Assembly: GCF_006088715.1 (NCBI RefSeq)
Contig: NZ_CP030771.1
Coordinates: forward strand, 9,608,001 to 9,672,000
Source: Streptomyces sp. YIM 121038
GTDB lineage: Bacteria; Actinomycetota; Actinomycetes; Streptomycetales; Streptomycetaceae
Direction: 5' to 3'
DNA: 64,000 nt
Numbering within the stretch: position 1 is the stretch's first letter; each line of letters opens with the position of its first letter. Below are positions 17,626 to 25,442 of this stretch, piece after piece. Position numbers and translations under genes: made by a program. The notes under the pieces were generated by a model, which was not told where the DNA came from, made no database searches, and worked only from the letters and a program-made list of their open reading frames with translations.

Positions 17626-17739
17626 ATGCGCGGAACGTCCATGTCCCAGACGAAAGGAACAGTCATCAACCTGAAGGACATGACGCTCTGTGCGCACCAC
17701 GCACCGCACGCTGAACCTGGGGATCCTGGCGCATGTTGA
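17626..17739 (+). CDS. 37-residue leader ORF overlapping the ribosomal protection gene
   Basis: ATG 17626 has AAGGAG (17614-17619) at ideal spacing, a much better ribosome binding site than the following gene has. The peptide starts MRGTSMSQTKGTVINLKDMT and continues with LCAHHAPHAEPGDPGAC. It ends 50 nt inside the ribosomal-protection gene, in another frame. Ribosomes translating the leader therefore pass over the GTG 17690 start. This is the layout of a translation-attenuation or coupling leader, as known for several ribosome-targeting resistance genes. Alternatives are a small secreted or modified peptide of the adjacent RiPP cluster, or a chance ORF. The ORF itself is certain; the role is inferred. 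Confidence 0.6.
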   Translation: MRGTSMSQTKGTVINLKDMTLCAHHAPHAEPGDPGAC

Positions 17740-19660
17740 CGCCGGCAAGACGAGCCTGACCGAGCGGCTCCTGTACGAGGCCGGGGCGATCGACGCCATC
17801 GGCAGCGTCGACGCGGGCAGCACCCACACCGACTCCCTCGACCTGGAGCGCCGTCGCGGCATCACCATCAAGTCGGCGGTGGTGAACTTCCGCCTCGGCG
17901 GCGGTGGTTCGGCCGTCTCGGTGAACCTCATCGACACACCCGGCCACCCCGACTTCATCGCCGAGGTGGAGCGGGTCCTCGGTGTCCTCGACGGCGCCGT
18001 GCTCGTCGTCTCCGCCGTGGAGGGCGTACAGCCGCAGACACGCGTCCTGATGCGGACGCTGAAGCGGCTCGGCATCCCCACCCTGCTCTTCATCAACAAG
18101 GCCGATCGGCGCGGCGCCGACGACGCGCGCGTCCTGCGCGAGGCCGAGCGCAGGCTCGGCGTGCCCACCGTCGCGATGGGGCGCGTCACCACGGGCCTCG
18201 GCACGTCCACGGCCCGCGTGGCGGCCTTCACCGAGGACGACGCCCCCTTCGCGCGCGGCCTCCTCGACGTCCTGACCGCCCGGGACGACGCTCTGCTCGC
18301 CGCGTACGTGGCGGACGAGGCCTCCGTCCCGTACGAGCGCCTGCACGACGCCCTGGTGACCCAGACCCGCAAGGGCTGGGTGCATCCGGTGTACGTCGGG
18401 TCGGCGATCACCGGCGCGGGCATCCAGGAACTCGTCCGGGGCATCCGGGAACTGCTGCCCGCCGAGCACCCCGACACCGAAGGGCCCGTCTCGGGGCGGG
18501 TGTTCAAGGTGGAGCGCGGCGAGGGCGGCGAGAAGATCGCGTACGCCCGGCTGTTCTCGGGGCGGCTCGCGGTCCGCGAGCGCGTCGCGGTCGGCACCGC
18601 CACGGCCAAGGTCACGGACCTGGCCGTGTTCGACCGGGGCGCCCTGGAGCGCCGCGCCTCGGCGCGGGCCGGGGAGATCGCCACGCTGCGCGGGCTCGCG
18701 GCGATCCGCATCGGGGACGTGATCGGCACGCCGCCGGTCGGCCGCCCCTACGACCACGTCTTCGCGCCGCCCTCCCTCGAAACCGTCGTGGTGCCCGCGG
18801 ACCCGGCCGACCTGGGCGCGCTGCACCTGGCCCTGACCCGGCTCGCCGAACAGGACCCCCTGATCGGACTGCGCCAGGATCCGGACGGGCGGGAACTGTC
18901 CGTCTCCCTCTACGGCGAGGTGCAGAAGGAGGTCCTCGCGGCGAGCCTGGCCGAACAGCACCTGGCGGTCGACTTCCGGCGGACGACGCCGATCTGCGTC
19001 GAGCGCGTCACCGGCACGGGCGCCGCCCACGAGGTGCTCGGCGAGGAGGGCAACCCCTTCCGGGCGACGGTGGGGCTGCGGGTGGAGCCGGGGCCGGTCG
19101 GCGGCGGCGTCGCCTTCCGCCTCGCGGTCGAACTGGGGTCGCTGCCCCTCGCCTATGTGCGGGCCGTGGAGGAGACCGTCCACGCCACGCTGGAGCAGGG
19201 GGTGTACGGCTGGCGGGTGCCCGACTGCGTGGTCACGATGACCCACTCGGGCTTCTGCAGCATCACGAGCACGGCGGGCGCGTTCCGCGGGCTGACGCCG
19301 TTGGTCCTGATGGCGGCGCTGCGCCGGGCCGGGACGGTCGTGCACGAGCCGATGCACCGCTTCGTCCTCGAGGTCCCGCAGGACGCGTACGCGCAGGTGG
19401 CGCTCGCTCTGGCCCGTCACCGCGCCCTGCCGGGAACGCCGACGGCACGCGGTGACGCGTTCGTCGTCGAGGGTCACCTGCCCGCCGACCACGTGCACGG
19501 CCTGGAGCGGGAGCTGCCCGAACTCACCGGCGGCGAGGGCGTCCTGGAGACGTCCTTCGGCCACTACCGCGTGACGAACCGCCCGCGGGCCCGGGCCAGG
19601 ACCGACCACAACCCGCTGCACCGGGAGGAGTACCTGCTGCACGCGCACCGGCGGATGTGA
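17690..19660 (+). CDS. TetM/OtrA-type ribosomal protection GTPase
   Basis: A 656-residue EF-G paralogue. G1 is AHVDAGKTSL (about residues 14-23), the switch region is RRRGITIKSA, G3 is DTPGHPDF and G4 is NKAD. Domains II-V follow, ending in DHNPLHREEYLLHAHRR like OtrA and TetM. Those proteins evict tetracycline from the 30S A site; some relatives protect against other ribosome or EF-G-site inhibitors. It starts at GTG 17690, inside the leader ORF, with only weak AGGACA upstream, so coupling to the leader is plausible. It directly follows the RiPP genes, so it could be self-resistance for that product or simply a tetracycline-type protection gene. Confidence 0.88.
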   Translation: MRTTHRTLNLGILAHVDAGKTSLTERLLYEAGAIDAIGSVDAGSTHTDSLDLERRRGITIKSAVVNFRLGGGGSAVSVNLIDTPGHPDFIAEVERVLGVLDGAVLVVSAVEGVQPQTRVLMRTLKRLGIPTLLFINKADRRGADDARVLREAERRLGVPTVAMGRVTTGLGTSTARVAAFTEDDAPFARGLLDVLTARDDALLAAYVADEASVPYERLHDALVTQTRKGWVHPVYVGSAITGAGIQELVRGIRELLPAEHPDTEGPVSGRVFKVERGEGGEKIAYARLFSGRLAVRERVAVGTATAKVTDLAVFDRGALERRASARAGEIATLRGLAAIRIGDVIGTPPVGRPYDHVFAPPSLETVVVPADPADLGALHLALTRLAEQDPLIGLRQDPDGRELSVSLYGEVQKEVLAASLAEQHLAVDFRRTTPICVERVTGTGAAHEVLGEEGNPFRATVGLRVEPGPVGGGVAFRLAVELGSLPLAYVRAVEETVHATLEQGVYGWRVPDCVVTMTHSGFCSITSTAGAFRGLTPLVLMAALRRAGTVVHEPMHRFVLEVPQDAYAQVALALARHRALPGTPTARGDAFVVEGHLPADHVHGLERELPELTGGEGVLETSFGHYRVTNRPRARARTDHNPLHREEYLLHAHRRM

Positions 19661-19666
19661 GCGGCG

Positions 19667-19705
19667 CCGGGAGCCCCACCCGCCGGGGACGGGTGGGGCT
19701 CCCGG
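19667..19705. terminator. Bidirectional terminator
   Basis: CCGGGAGCCCCACCCG (19667-19682) pairs perfectly with CGGGTGGGGCTCCCGG (19690-19705) around a 7-nt loop. It lies between the converging ribosomal-protection and secreted-protein genes. Confidence 0.85.
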
Positions 19706-19717
19706 GCCACGGAGATG

Positions 19718-20128
19718 TCAGGCGGCGACCAGGCCGGTCTTGCGGGCGCCCGCGTTGCTGAAGCGGAGCCAGAACTCGACGCCGTCCTTGAAGTCGGTGC
19801 CGAGGATCTTCCAGCTGCCGCCCGGCACGTTGACCTCGTCCTTGCAGACCACCTGGTTCTCGTCGTGGTTCTTGAGGTAGCACAGCTTGAGCACCGTGCC
19901 GTTGCTCGGCTTGACCTGGATGTCCGCGCACCGGTTGGTGGTGCGGTAGTAGGCCGCGCCGGGCGGGGCGTCGATCTCCCCGGGTGCCTTGTCGTACCTC
20001 CAGGCGCCGCCGAGGCAGGAGGCGGCAGGCGCCCGGTGCTCCGGCGTCGCGACGGCCGCCGGGGTGATGAGGCCCGCGCCCAGCGCGATGAGGCCGGTGA
20101 CGAGTGCGAGGCGCTTCTTGGTTCGCAT
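19718..20128 (-). CDS. Secreted hypothetical protein
   Basis: 136 residues. A typical Sec signal peptide (MRTKKRLALVTGLIALGAGL, cleavage near VATPEHRA) is followed by a mature domain with four Cys: one in ASCLGGAWRYD, then NRCADIQ, KLCYLK and VVCKDE, likely two disulfides. The pattern of a small secreted beta protein with a YRTTNRC...SNGTVLKLCYL core is common in Streptomyces, but I know of no function. GAGGGGA is well placed before ATG 20128. Confidence 0.75.
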   Translation of the reverse strand: MRTKKRLALVTGLIALGAGLITPAAVATPEHRAPAASCLGGAWRYDKAPGEIDAPPGAAYYRTTNRCADIQVKPSNGTVLKLCYLKNHDENQVVCKDEVNVPGGSWKILGTDFKDGVEFWLRFSNAGARKTGLVAA

Positions 20129-20270
20129 GATGTCCCCTCGGTGTTCTGCCGATGTGGCGTACACAGGCCCCCGTGGGTCTGTGTGCGGCAGTCCACCGTC
20201 CGCGGAATTGTCCGGCAGCCCCCTCACGTCCTACCGGACAAAGGAGGTGGGGCGGACGGGGAGGTTCTGC

Positions 20271-20432
20271 TTACGCTTCGCCGTTCCGGCGGCCGGTCAG
20301 GGAACCGAAGTCGAGCATGGCGTCGGCTTCGCGCTGGGTCTCCTCGGCGGTGCGGGCGGCGATGGCGACCACGTCACCCCGTTCGGCTATCAGCAGGTCG
20401 TAGATGGGCGCGGTGTTCTCTGGAGCATGCAC
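20271..20432 (-). CDS. Small hypothetical protein
   Basis: 53 residues from GTG 20432: HAPENTAPIYDLLIAERGDV continuing to an acidic helix and ending SLTGRRNGEA. The amphipathic composition and codon bias look coding, and similar short proteins are frequent in Streptomyces. Longer in-frame starts reach 20471. There is no good ribosome binding site. Function is unknown. Confidence 0.5.
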   Translation of the reverse strand: MHAPENTAPIYDLLIAERGDVVAIAARTAEETQREADAMLDFGSLTGRRNGEA

Positions 20433-20569
20433 GTCTTGTGGTCCGTTTCTACTGGTCGTCGCGGCCATCACCCTACTGGGCGCCCCCGGCGGCGGGAGGC
20501 GGAGGGGGTGACCCGGTGATCAGCGGCGGGCCGCTCACGGGAGAGCTGGGCCACCGGCGTTCGGCCTGG

Positions 20570-21337
20570 TCAGGGGGTGGCGCGCAGGAGCACAAGGGAT
20601 CCGTCATAGGTCGGGCGGCCGCGCAGCCGGCCGAAGGCTTCGTCCCACATGCCGGACCCCAGGGCGCGGCGCAGGGAGACGTCGAAGTCCTGCCGCGCGC
20701 GGTCGTCGACGAAGCTCCAGGCGGAGCAGGCCTGGCGGGCCGCGGGGTTCAACAGGAGTTCGGGGCGGCCGTAGTAGGCCTCGTTGAAGCCGTCGGTGCA
20801 GTCCAGCGGGATGGGCACGGGCCGGACGGCGGTGGTCCCGCCGAGCGCGGCCGTGAGGCGGTGCAGCGCGGGGTAGCGGCGGGCCTCGGTCTCCAGCACG
20901 TCGGGGGCGTACTCGTAAAGCCAGAAGTCACACACGCGCGCGGGGTCACAGGTCAGTACGACGACGGGGCCGCGGGTCACGCGGCGCATCTCGCGCAGCC
21001 CGGCTTCGGGGTCGGACCACTGGTGGACGCTGAAGAGGGTCATCGACGCGTCGAACTGTCCGTCGGCGAACGGGAGGTCCTCGGCGACGGCGTCGACGGC
21101 GGTCGCGAGCCGCGCCGGGCGCCGCGCGCGCAGGGCCAGGGAGGGCTCGACGGCGGTGACCCGATGGGCCGCGGTCTCGTACGACCCGGTGCCCGCGCCG
21201 ACGTTGAGGACGCTGTGTGCGTCGCCGAGGGCCTGGGCGATGACACGGGCGATGCGCTCGTCGGGGCGGCGGAAGGACGCGTGGCCGGGGCCGGTGGCGC
21301 TGCCGTCGACGCTGCCGTCGTGGGTGCGCATGACCAT
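20570..21337 (-). CDS. Class I SAM-dependent methyltransferase
   Basis: 255 residues. SAM motif I is SVLNVGAGTGSYE, followed by VTAVEPS (motif II acidic/adenosine side) and FDASMTLFSVHQWSD (motif for ubiquinone/UbiE-type small-molecule methyltransferases). The C-terminal half, rich in aromatic residues (WLYEYAPDVLE, NEAYYGRPE), should form the substrate pocket. The substrate is unknown and the protein is cytosolic. ATG 21337 has GCGAGG upstream; ATG 21331 is an alternative. It stands alone. Confidence 0.85.
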   Translation of the reverse strand: MVMRTHDGSVDGSATGPGHASFRRPDERIARVIAQALGDAHSVLNVGAGTGSYETAAHRVTAVEPSLALRARRPARLATAVDAVAEDLPFADGQFDASMTLFSVHQWSDPEAGLREMRRVTRGPVVVLTCDPARVCDFWLYEYAPDVLETEARRYPALHRLTAALGGTTAVRPVPIPLDCTDGFNEAYYGRPELLLNPAARQACSAWSFVDDRARQDFDVSLRRALGSGMWDEAFGRLRGRPTYDGSLVLLRATP

Positions 21338-21605
21338 GGGTGACCTCGCTTCTCGGGCCTGGCCGGGGCGGTCCTGTCCGCTCCTCGAACAATTCCCTCC
21401 ATCTTGCATCTGCCGCGTGAATGTTCCTAGGAGCCTCGCGAATGCTTGGCTGATCGGCCAAAGGGTGGGGCATTTATGTTATTGATCTTGGAGGTTCCGT
21501 CGGGGCGGAGGGCCGGGCCCGGAGGCGTCTTGGCCTCAGGCCGCAGTGACGGGGCGTCACTGCGGCCTGCGCTCCGGCTGTGGCGGTCAAGGAGGGTCAG
21601 GAGGG

Positions 21606-22445
21606 TCAGGAGGTGGTGAATGCGGCGGCGCGGTCGGTGGCCCAGGTGGTGAAGGGGCGGGCGGGGTGGCCGGTGAGGCGCTCGACCGTGTCCGTGAGGG
21701 GTACGGGCTCGCCGTCGTGGGATGCCCACCAGTTCAGCAGGGTGTCGGCGTACACGGCGGGGATGTAGTCGGCCGTCTCGCGCTTCCACTCCTCGCGCGT
21801 GGCGTGGCGGACCGGGATCGGGCGGCCGGTGACGGCGGCGAGCTGCTCGATCTGCTCGGCGAAGGTGAGGGACGCGGGGCCGGTGAGGGTGAACCGGCCG
21901 CCGCGGTGGCGGGGATCGGTCAGGGCGGCGTGCGCGGCCTCGGCGACGTCGTACTCGTGGATGGGGTCGTTGTGGGCGTGGGGGTAGGGCAGGCTGACGG
22001 GCTTGCCGGACTTGATGGACCAGGCCCAGCCGCCGGCGTTGGAGGCGAAGGAGCCGGGCCGCAGGATCGTGGTGGTGATCGGCGAGGCCAGCAGGGCCTG
22101 TTCGACGTCGAAGTGGGACTTGGCGAGCGGGTCGCCCGCGGGGTCGGGGCCGAGGACGCTGGCGGAGGAGAGCAGTACGACGTGGGTGACGCCCGCGTGG
22201 TGGGCCAGGTCGGCGAAGTCGGTGACGCGGTCGGCGGCGGCGTAGAGGAAGACGGTGGTGACGCCCTCCAGGGCGGCGGGGAAGGTGGCCGGGTCGGTGA
22301 GGTCCAGGCGGACCGTCTCGACTCCGGCGGGCGGCGTGAGGCCCTCGGGGCGGGCGGAGCCGACACGGACGGGCAGGTCGTCGCGGTGGAGCAGGGTGGT
22401 CAGGTGGGTGGCGACCGCGCCGCGGCCGCCGGTGATCAGGAACAT
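21606..22445 (-). CDS. NmrA-like NAD(P)-binding protein
   Basis: A 279-residue atypical short-chain dehydrogenase/NmrA protein. MFLITGGRGAVATHL is the GGxGxxA-type dinucleotide site, and HVVLLSSASVLG follows at the usual Ser position. The Tyr-x3-Lys catalytic pair is not seen, as in NmrA redox sensors and azoreductase-like members. It is divergent from the TetR gene at 22730, and all four operator copies lie between them, so it is the likely repressed target. GGAGAA precedes ATG 22445. Confidence 0.85.
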   Translation of the reverse strand: MFLITGGRGAVATHLTTLLHRDDLPVRVGSARPEGLTPPAGVETVRLDLTDPATFPAALEGVTTVFLYAAADRVTDFADLAHHAGVTHVVLLSSASVLGPDPAGDPLAKSHFDVEQALLASPITTTILRPGSFASNAGGWAWSIKSGKPVSLPYPHAHNDPIHEYDVAEAAHAALTDPRHRGGRFTLTGPASLTFAEQIEQLAAVTGRPIPVRHATREEWKRETADYIPAVYADTLLNWWASHDGEPVPLTDTVERLTGHPARPFTTWATDRAAAFTTS

Positions 22446-22484
22446 GGCTGTGCTTTCTCCGTACTGGTTCGTGGGGTGGGGCCG

Positions 22485-22625
22485 GTGGCCGGGCCGCCCG
22501 CAGGCGACGGAGGCGGCGGTGAACCCGGCGCGGCCGGTCAGGAAGGCGCGGCGGCGCCCGTACGTGTGGGCGAGCCGCCCGCCGACGGCCAGGGGCGCGC
22601 CGGGGGCGAGGGGGAGGGCCTCTTG
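22485..22625 (-). pseudogene. Fragment of an MFS transporter
   Basis: The minus-strand frame just upstream of the NmrA gene reads LAVGGRLAHTYGRRRAFLTG followed by RAGFTAASVACG. This is the motif-A loop and third membrane span of a DHA2-type MFS drug transporter. No start, first spans or remainder are present. It is a remnant between the operators and the NmrA gene, which suggests that the TetR once controlled an efflux pump here. Confidence 0.6.
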
Positions 22626-22635
22626 GGGAGCGTGT

Positions 22636-22709
22636 CGAACGTCGTTCGTCGCGAACATCGTTCGTTCCGAAGGTAGGTAACGAACGGCGTTCGTGTCAAA
22701 CAGTGTTCG
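22636..22709. promoter_or_regulatory. Four TetR operator copies
   Basis: Four 13-bp palindromes of the form CGAAC-N3-GTTCG: 22636-22648 (spacer GTC), 22652-22664 (ATC), 22681-22693 (GGC) and 22697-22709 (AGT, with one mismatch in the left arm). Within each pair the copies start 16 bp apart, and the two pairs are 29 bp apart. They fill the divergent promoter between the NmrA-like gene and the TetR gene, implying autoregulation and cooperative binding of two or more dimers. Confidence 0.85.
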
Positions 22710-22729
22710 TTTCGGGCTAGGGTCTCCCC

Positions 22730-23395
22730 ATGAGCACGCAGCCCGTCAGCCGCCGCGCGCGGCCCGCCAAGGCCCCCCTCAGCCGCGACGTCATCGTGCG
22801 CACGGGCCTGAGGATCCTCGACCGCGACGGCCTGGACGCGCTGACCATGCGCCGCGTCGCCAAGGAGCTCGACACCGGCCCCGCCTCGCTCTACGTCTAC
22901 GTCGCCCACCGCGACGACCTCATGGCCGCCATGCTCGACGAAGCCCTCGGACAGGTCCGCCCGCCCGGGGAAGGCACCTGGCGGGAACAGCTGCGGGCGC
23001 TGATCGCCGCGGCCGTCGAGGCGATGAGCCGCCACGAGGGCCTGGCCGCCGTCGCCCTGGGCGCCATCCCCACCGGCGACAACGTCCTGCTGGTCCTCGA
23101 CCGCATGCTCGCCCTCCTGAAGGACGGCGGCCTCGACGACAACGCCGCCGCCTGGGCCGTCGACCTTCTCTGGCTCCACACCGCCGCGGCCGCCACCGAG
23201 GAGAGCGCGTACCGGACCAAGGGCTCCGACGAGGAGTCCACCATCGCCGCGGCCGACCGCCGCTACGCCGCCCTGCCCGCCGACCGGTACCCGATGATCA
23301 CCTCGCTGCGGCAGGCCCTGTTCTCTCCCGGCGACCGCGACACCTGGGCCCTGGAGGTGCTGATCAACGGCATCCTGCACACCCCCACCCCCTGA
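22730..23395 (+). CDS. TetR family regulator (TetR_C type)
   Basis: 221 residues. The N-terminal helix-turn-helix is LSRDVIVRTGLRILDRDGLD followed by ALTMRRVAKELDTGPASLYVYV. The C-terminal domain, of the TetR_C class, contains AAWAVDLLWLHTAAAATEE and should bind a small-molecule inducer. It is divergent from the NmrA-like gene across four matching palindromes, which are its likely operators. The ligand is unknown; an MFS remnant at the same spot hints at an antibiotic-like compound. Confidence 0.92.
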   Translation: MSTQPVSRRARPAKAPLSRDVIVRTGLRILDRDGLDALTMRRVAKELDTGPASLYVYVAHRDDLMAAMLDEALGQVRPPGEGTWREQLRALIAAAVEAMSRHEGLAAVALGAIPTGDNVLLVLDRMLALLKDGGLDDNAAAWAVDLLWLHTAAAATEESAYRTKGSDEESTIAAADRRYAALPADRYPMITSLRQALFSPGDRDTWALEVLINGILHTPTP

Positions 23396-23546
23396 ATCGG
23401 ACCGGCGCCTGTCGGCGGGATGTCGGTGCCCTCGGGGCCGGAGCCGGCGATGTGTCGGTGCCCGCTGCCACGGTGGCTTTCGGCCACTCCCCTCGGGAAC
23501 GGCCCTGACCAGCACGTGCCGTCGCATCGACAGGGAGCCTCACGCC

Positions 23547-24488
23547 ATGACTGGAACGCCCTCCGCCGCGCCCTGGGACGTGCACCGGCTGCCGCGTGCC
23601 GAGGGCCGCGTCTTCCTGGTCACCGGGGGCAACGCGGGCATCGGGTACTTCATCGCGGAGCAACTGGCCGCGACCGGAGCCACCGTCGTGCTGGGCAGCC
23701 GGGACCCGGGACGGGCGGAGGCGGCCCTCACCTCGATCCGCTCGCGCGTGCACGGCGCGGCGGTGCGCGCCGTCCGGCTGGACCTCGCCGACCTGTCCTC
23801 GCTCGGCGCGGTGGCGGACTCCCTGGACGTGGAAGCGCTCGACGCAGTGGTCCACAACGCGGGCGTCGCCCTCGACCACCCGCCGCGCCGCGAGACGCCG
23901 GACGGCCACGAGCTGATGTTCGGCACGAATCACCTCGGGCACTTCGCCCTGACGGGCCTGCTGCTGCCGCTCCTCGCGGCCGCCCCGGCGGCACGCGTCG
24001 TGACCGTCGGCAGCTTCGCGGCGAAGACGGAACGCCTCGACCTGGACGACCTCCCGTCCCGGCGGGACTACCGGGCCGCACGCGCCTACGGACGGTCCAA
24101 GTTGGCCCAGATGTACTTCGGGCTCGAACTCGACCGGCGCCTGCGGGACGTCGGCAGCCCGGTGGGCAGCGTGGTGGTCCACCCCGGCGGAGCTCTGGAC
24201 GCCCTCACCCCGGCGCGGCCACCGGTCCACGCGCGCGGCCTCGGGGCGCGCCTCGGCGCGGCGCCCGCCGCCCTGCTCGTCCAGGGCAAGCACGCCGGTG
24301 CCTGGCCCGCGGTGCGAGCGGTCCTCGACCCGGCCGTGCGCGGAGGGCAGCTGTGGGGGCCGCGCCGCTTCGGCCTGCGCGGCGCCCCTCGGCAGGAGGA
24401 GGTGTGGAGCCATCTCGCCGACACCGCCGTCGCGGCCGGGCTGTGGGACGCCAGCCGCGACCTGACCGGCGTCGACCCGGGCCCGTGA
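23547..24488 (+). CDS. Short-chain dehydrogenase/reductase
   Basis: A 313-residue SDR of the retinol-dehydrogenase-like type. The cofactor motif is TGGNAGIG (TGxxxGxG), and DLADLSSL, HNAGV (NNAG equivalent) and TNHLGHFALTGLLLPLL follow. The catalytic pair is in AYGRSKLAQ (YxxxK) and the Ser is in VVTVGSFA. It is cytosolic, with unknown substrate. A second SDR of the same class lies at 60897, and the two share the TNHLGHFALTGLLL stretch. ATG 23547 follows GGGAGCC. It lies downstream of the TetR gene in the same direction, with about 150 bp between. Confidence 0.88.
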   Translation: MTGTPSAAPWDVHRLPRAEGRVFLVTGGNAGIGYFIAEQLAATGATVVLGSRDPGRAEAALTSIRSRVHGAAVRAVRLDLADLSSLGAVADSLDVEALDAVVHNAGVALDHPPRRETPDGHELMFGTNHLGHFALTGLLLPLLAAAPAARVVTVGSFAAKTERLDLDDLPSRRDYRAARAYGRSKLAQMYFGLELDRRLRDVGSPVGSVVVHPGGALDALTPARPPVHARGLGARLGAAPAALLVQGKHAGAWPAVRAVLDPAVRGGQLWGPRRFGLRGAPRQEEVWSHLADTAVAAGLWDASRDLTGVDPGP

Positions 24489-24622
24489 GCGCACCGAGGA
24501 GCGGGCCGTGCTCCCGGCCCCGACGCGGCGGGCACGCGCCTCGACACATGGGCACGCGCCGAGGCGCGGCTGGGAGGCACCTCCCTGCGGCCGGGAAGCA
24601 CCGGGATGCAAGGATCAGGCGC

Positions 24623-25324
24623 GTGAACAGTGATCCCACCGTGCTCGACAACCCCGTCGCCCAGTCGCTGCTCGGCACGCACGCGCATCTGGCCCGACGG
24701 CTCGGGCAGGCCGCCACGTACCTGCCGGAGGTCACGACCTTCTGCGCGCTGCCCACCGAGCCCGACCCGGCGGACTGGGCCGATCTGGCCCGGCTGCTCG
24801 GCAGCGACGGCTTCGCCGACATGTTCAGCAACGCGGCGCCCGCGCCCTCGGACTGGGAGCCGGTCTTCGTCCTGGAGGGGCGGCAGATGGTCTGGCCCGG
24901 CGGACGTCCGCCCGGTGACCCGGGTGCCGCGTCCGACGCCGCGATAGCGGAGCTGGGGCCGGACGACGTGCCGGACATGCTCGACCTCGTCAAGCGGACC
25001 GAACCGGGGCCGTTCTGGACCCGCACCGTCGAACTCGGCACCTACCTGGGCATCCGCGTGGACGGAGCCCTGGTGGCGATGGCGGGCGAGCGGCTGCGGC
25101 CCCCGGGCTGGACCGAGATCAGCGCCGTGTGCACGGCCCCCGAGGCCCGCGGCCAGGGCCACGCGGCCCGCCTGGTAAGGGCGTTGGCAGCCCACATCCT
25201 GGCCCGGGGCGACCAGCCGTTCCTGCACGTGGCGGAGGCGAACTCCGGCGCGATCGCCCTGTACGAGCGGCTCGGCTTCGAGACCCGCGGGCCCGTGACC
25301 TTCCAGGGTTTCCGCACGCCGTAG
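24623..25324 (+). CDS. GNAT family N-acetyltransferase (FR47-like)
   Basis: 233 residues. The C-terminal half is the acetyl-CoA-binding domain: EISAVCTAPEARGQGHAARL holds the R/QxxGxG/A loop, and PFLHVAEANSGAIALYERLG is the usual motif B. The N-terminal half (to about 100) is a divergent companion domain, as in FR47-type acetyltransferases. The substrate is unknown. GTG 24623 is the first start that gives the full domain; no strong ribosome binding site is seen. Confidence 0.8.
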   Translation: MNSDPTVLDNPVAQSLLGTHAHLARRLGQAATYLPEVTTFCALPTEPDPADWADLARLLGSDGFADMFSNAAPAPSDWEPVFVLEGRQMVWPGGRPPGDPGAASDAAIAELGPDDVPDMLDLVKRTEPGPFWTRTVELGTYLGIRVDGALVAMAGERLRPPGWTEISAVCTAPEARGQGHAARLVRALAAHILARGDQPFLHVAEANSGAIALYERLGFETRGPVTFQGFRTP

Positions 25325-25442
25325 ACCCGGTGCGGGGGCGCGGCCCCTCGGAGCGCCGCCGCACCGCATGGCCCCGCCCCGTAGGGGCACCCGCCGTGCA
25401 CGTGACGTCGCGTCACGGTGGCGCGAGACGGCAGGGGGGCGC

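Noticed and set aside
17690..19660. True elongation factor G
   Set aside because: Length, the C-terminus and the residues around the switch region match OtrA/TetM-type proteins better, and no other translation genes are nearby.
22446..22658. N-terminal extension of the NmrA-like protein
   Set aside because: It reads as an MFS fragment, not an NmrA N-terminus; ATG 22445 has a ribosome binding site.
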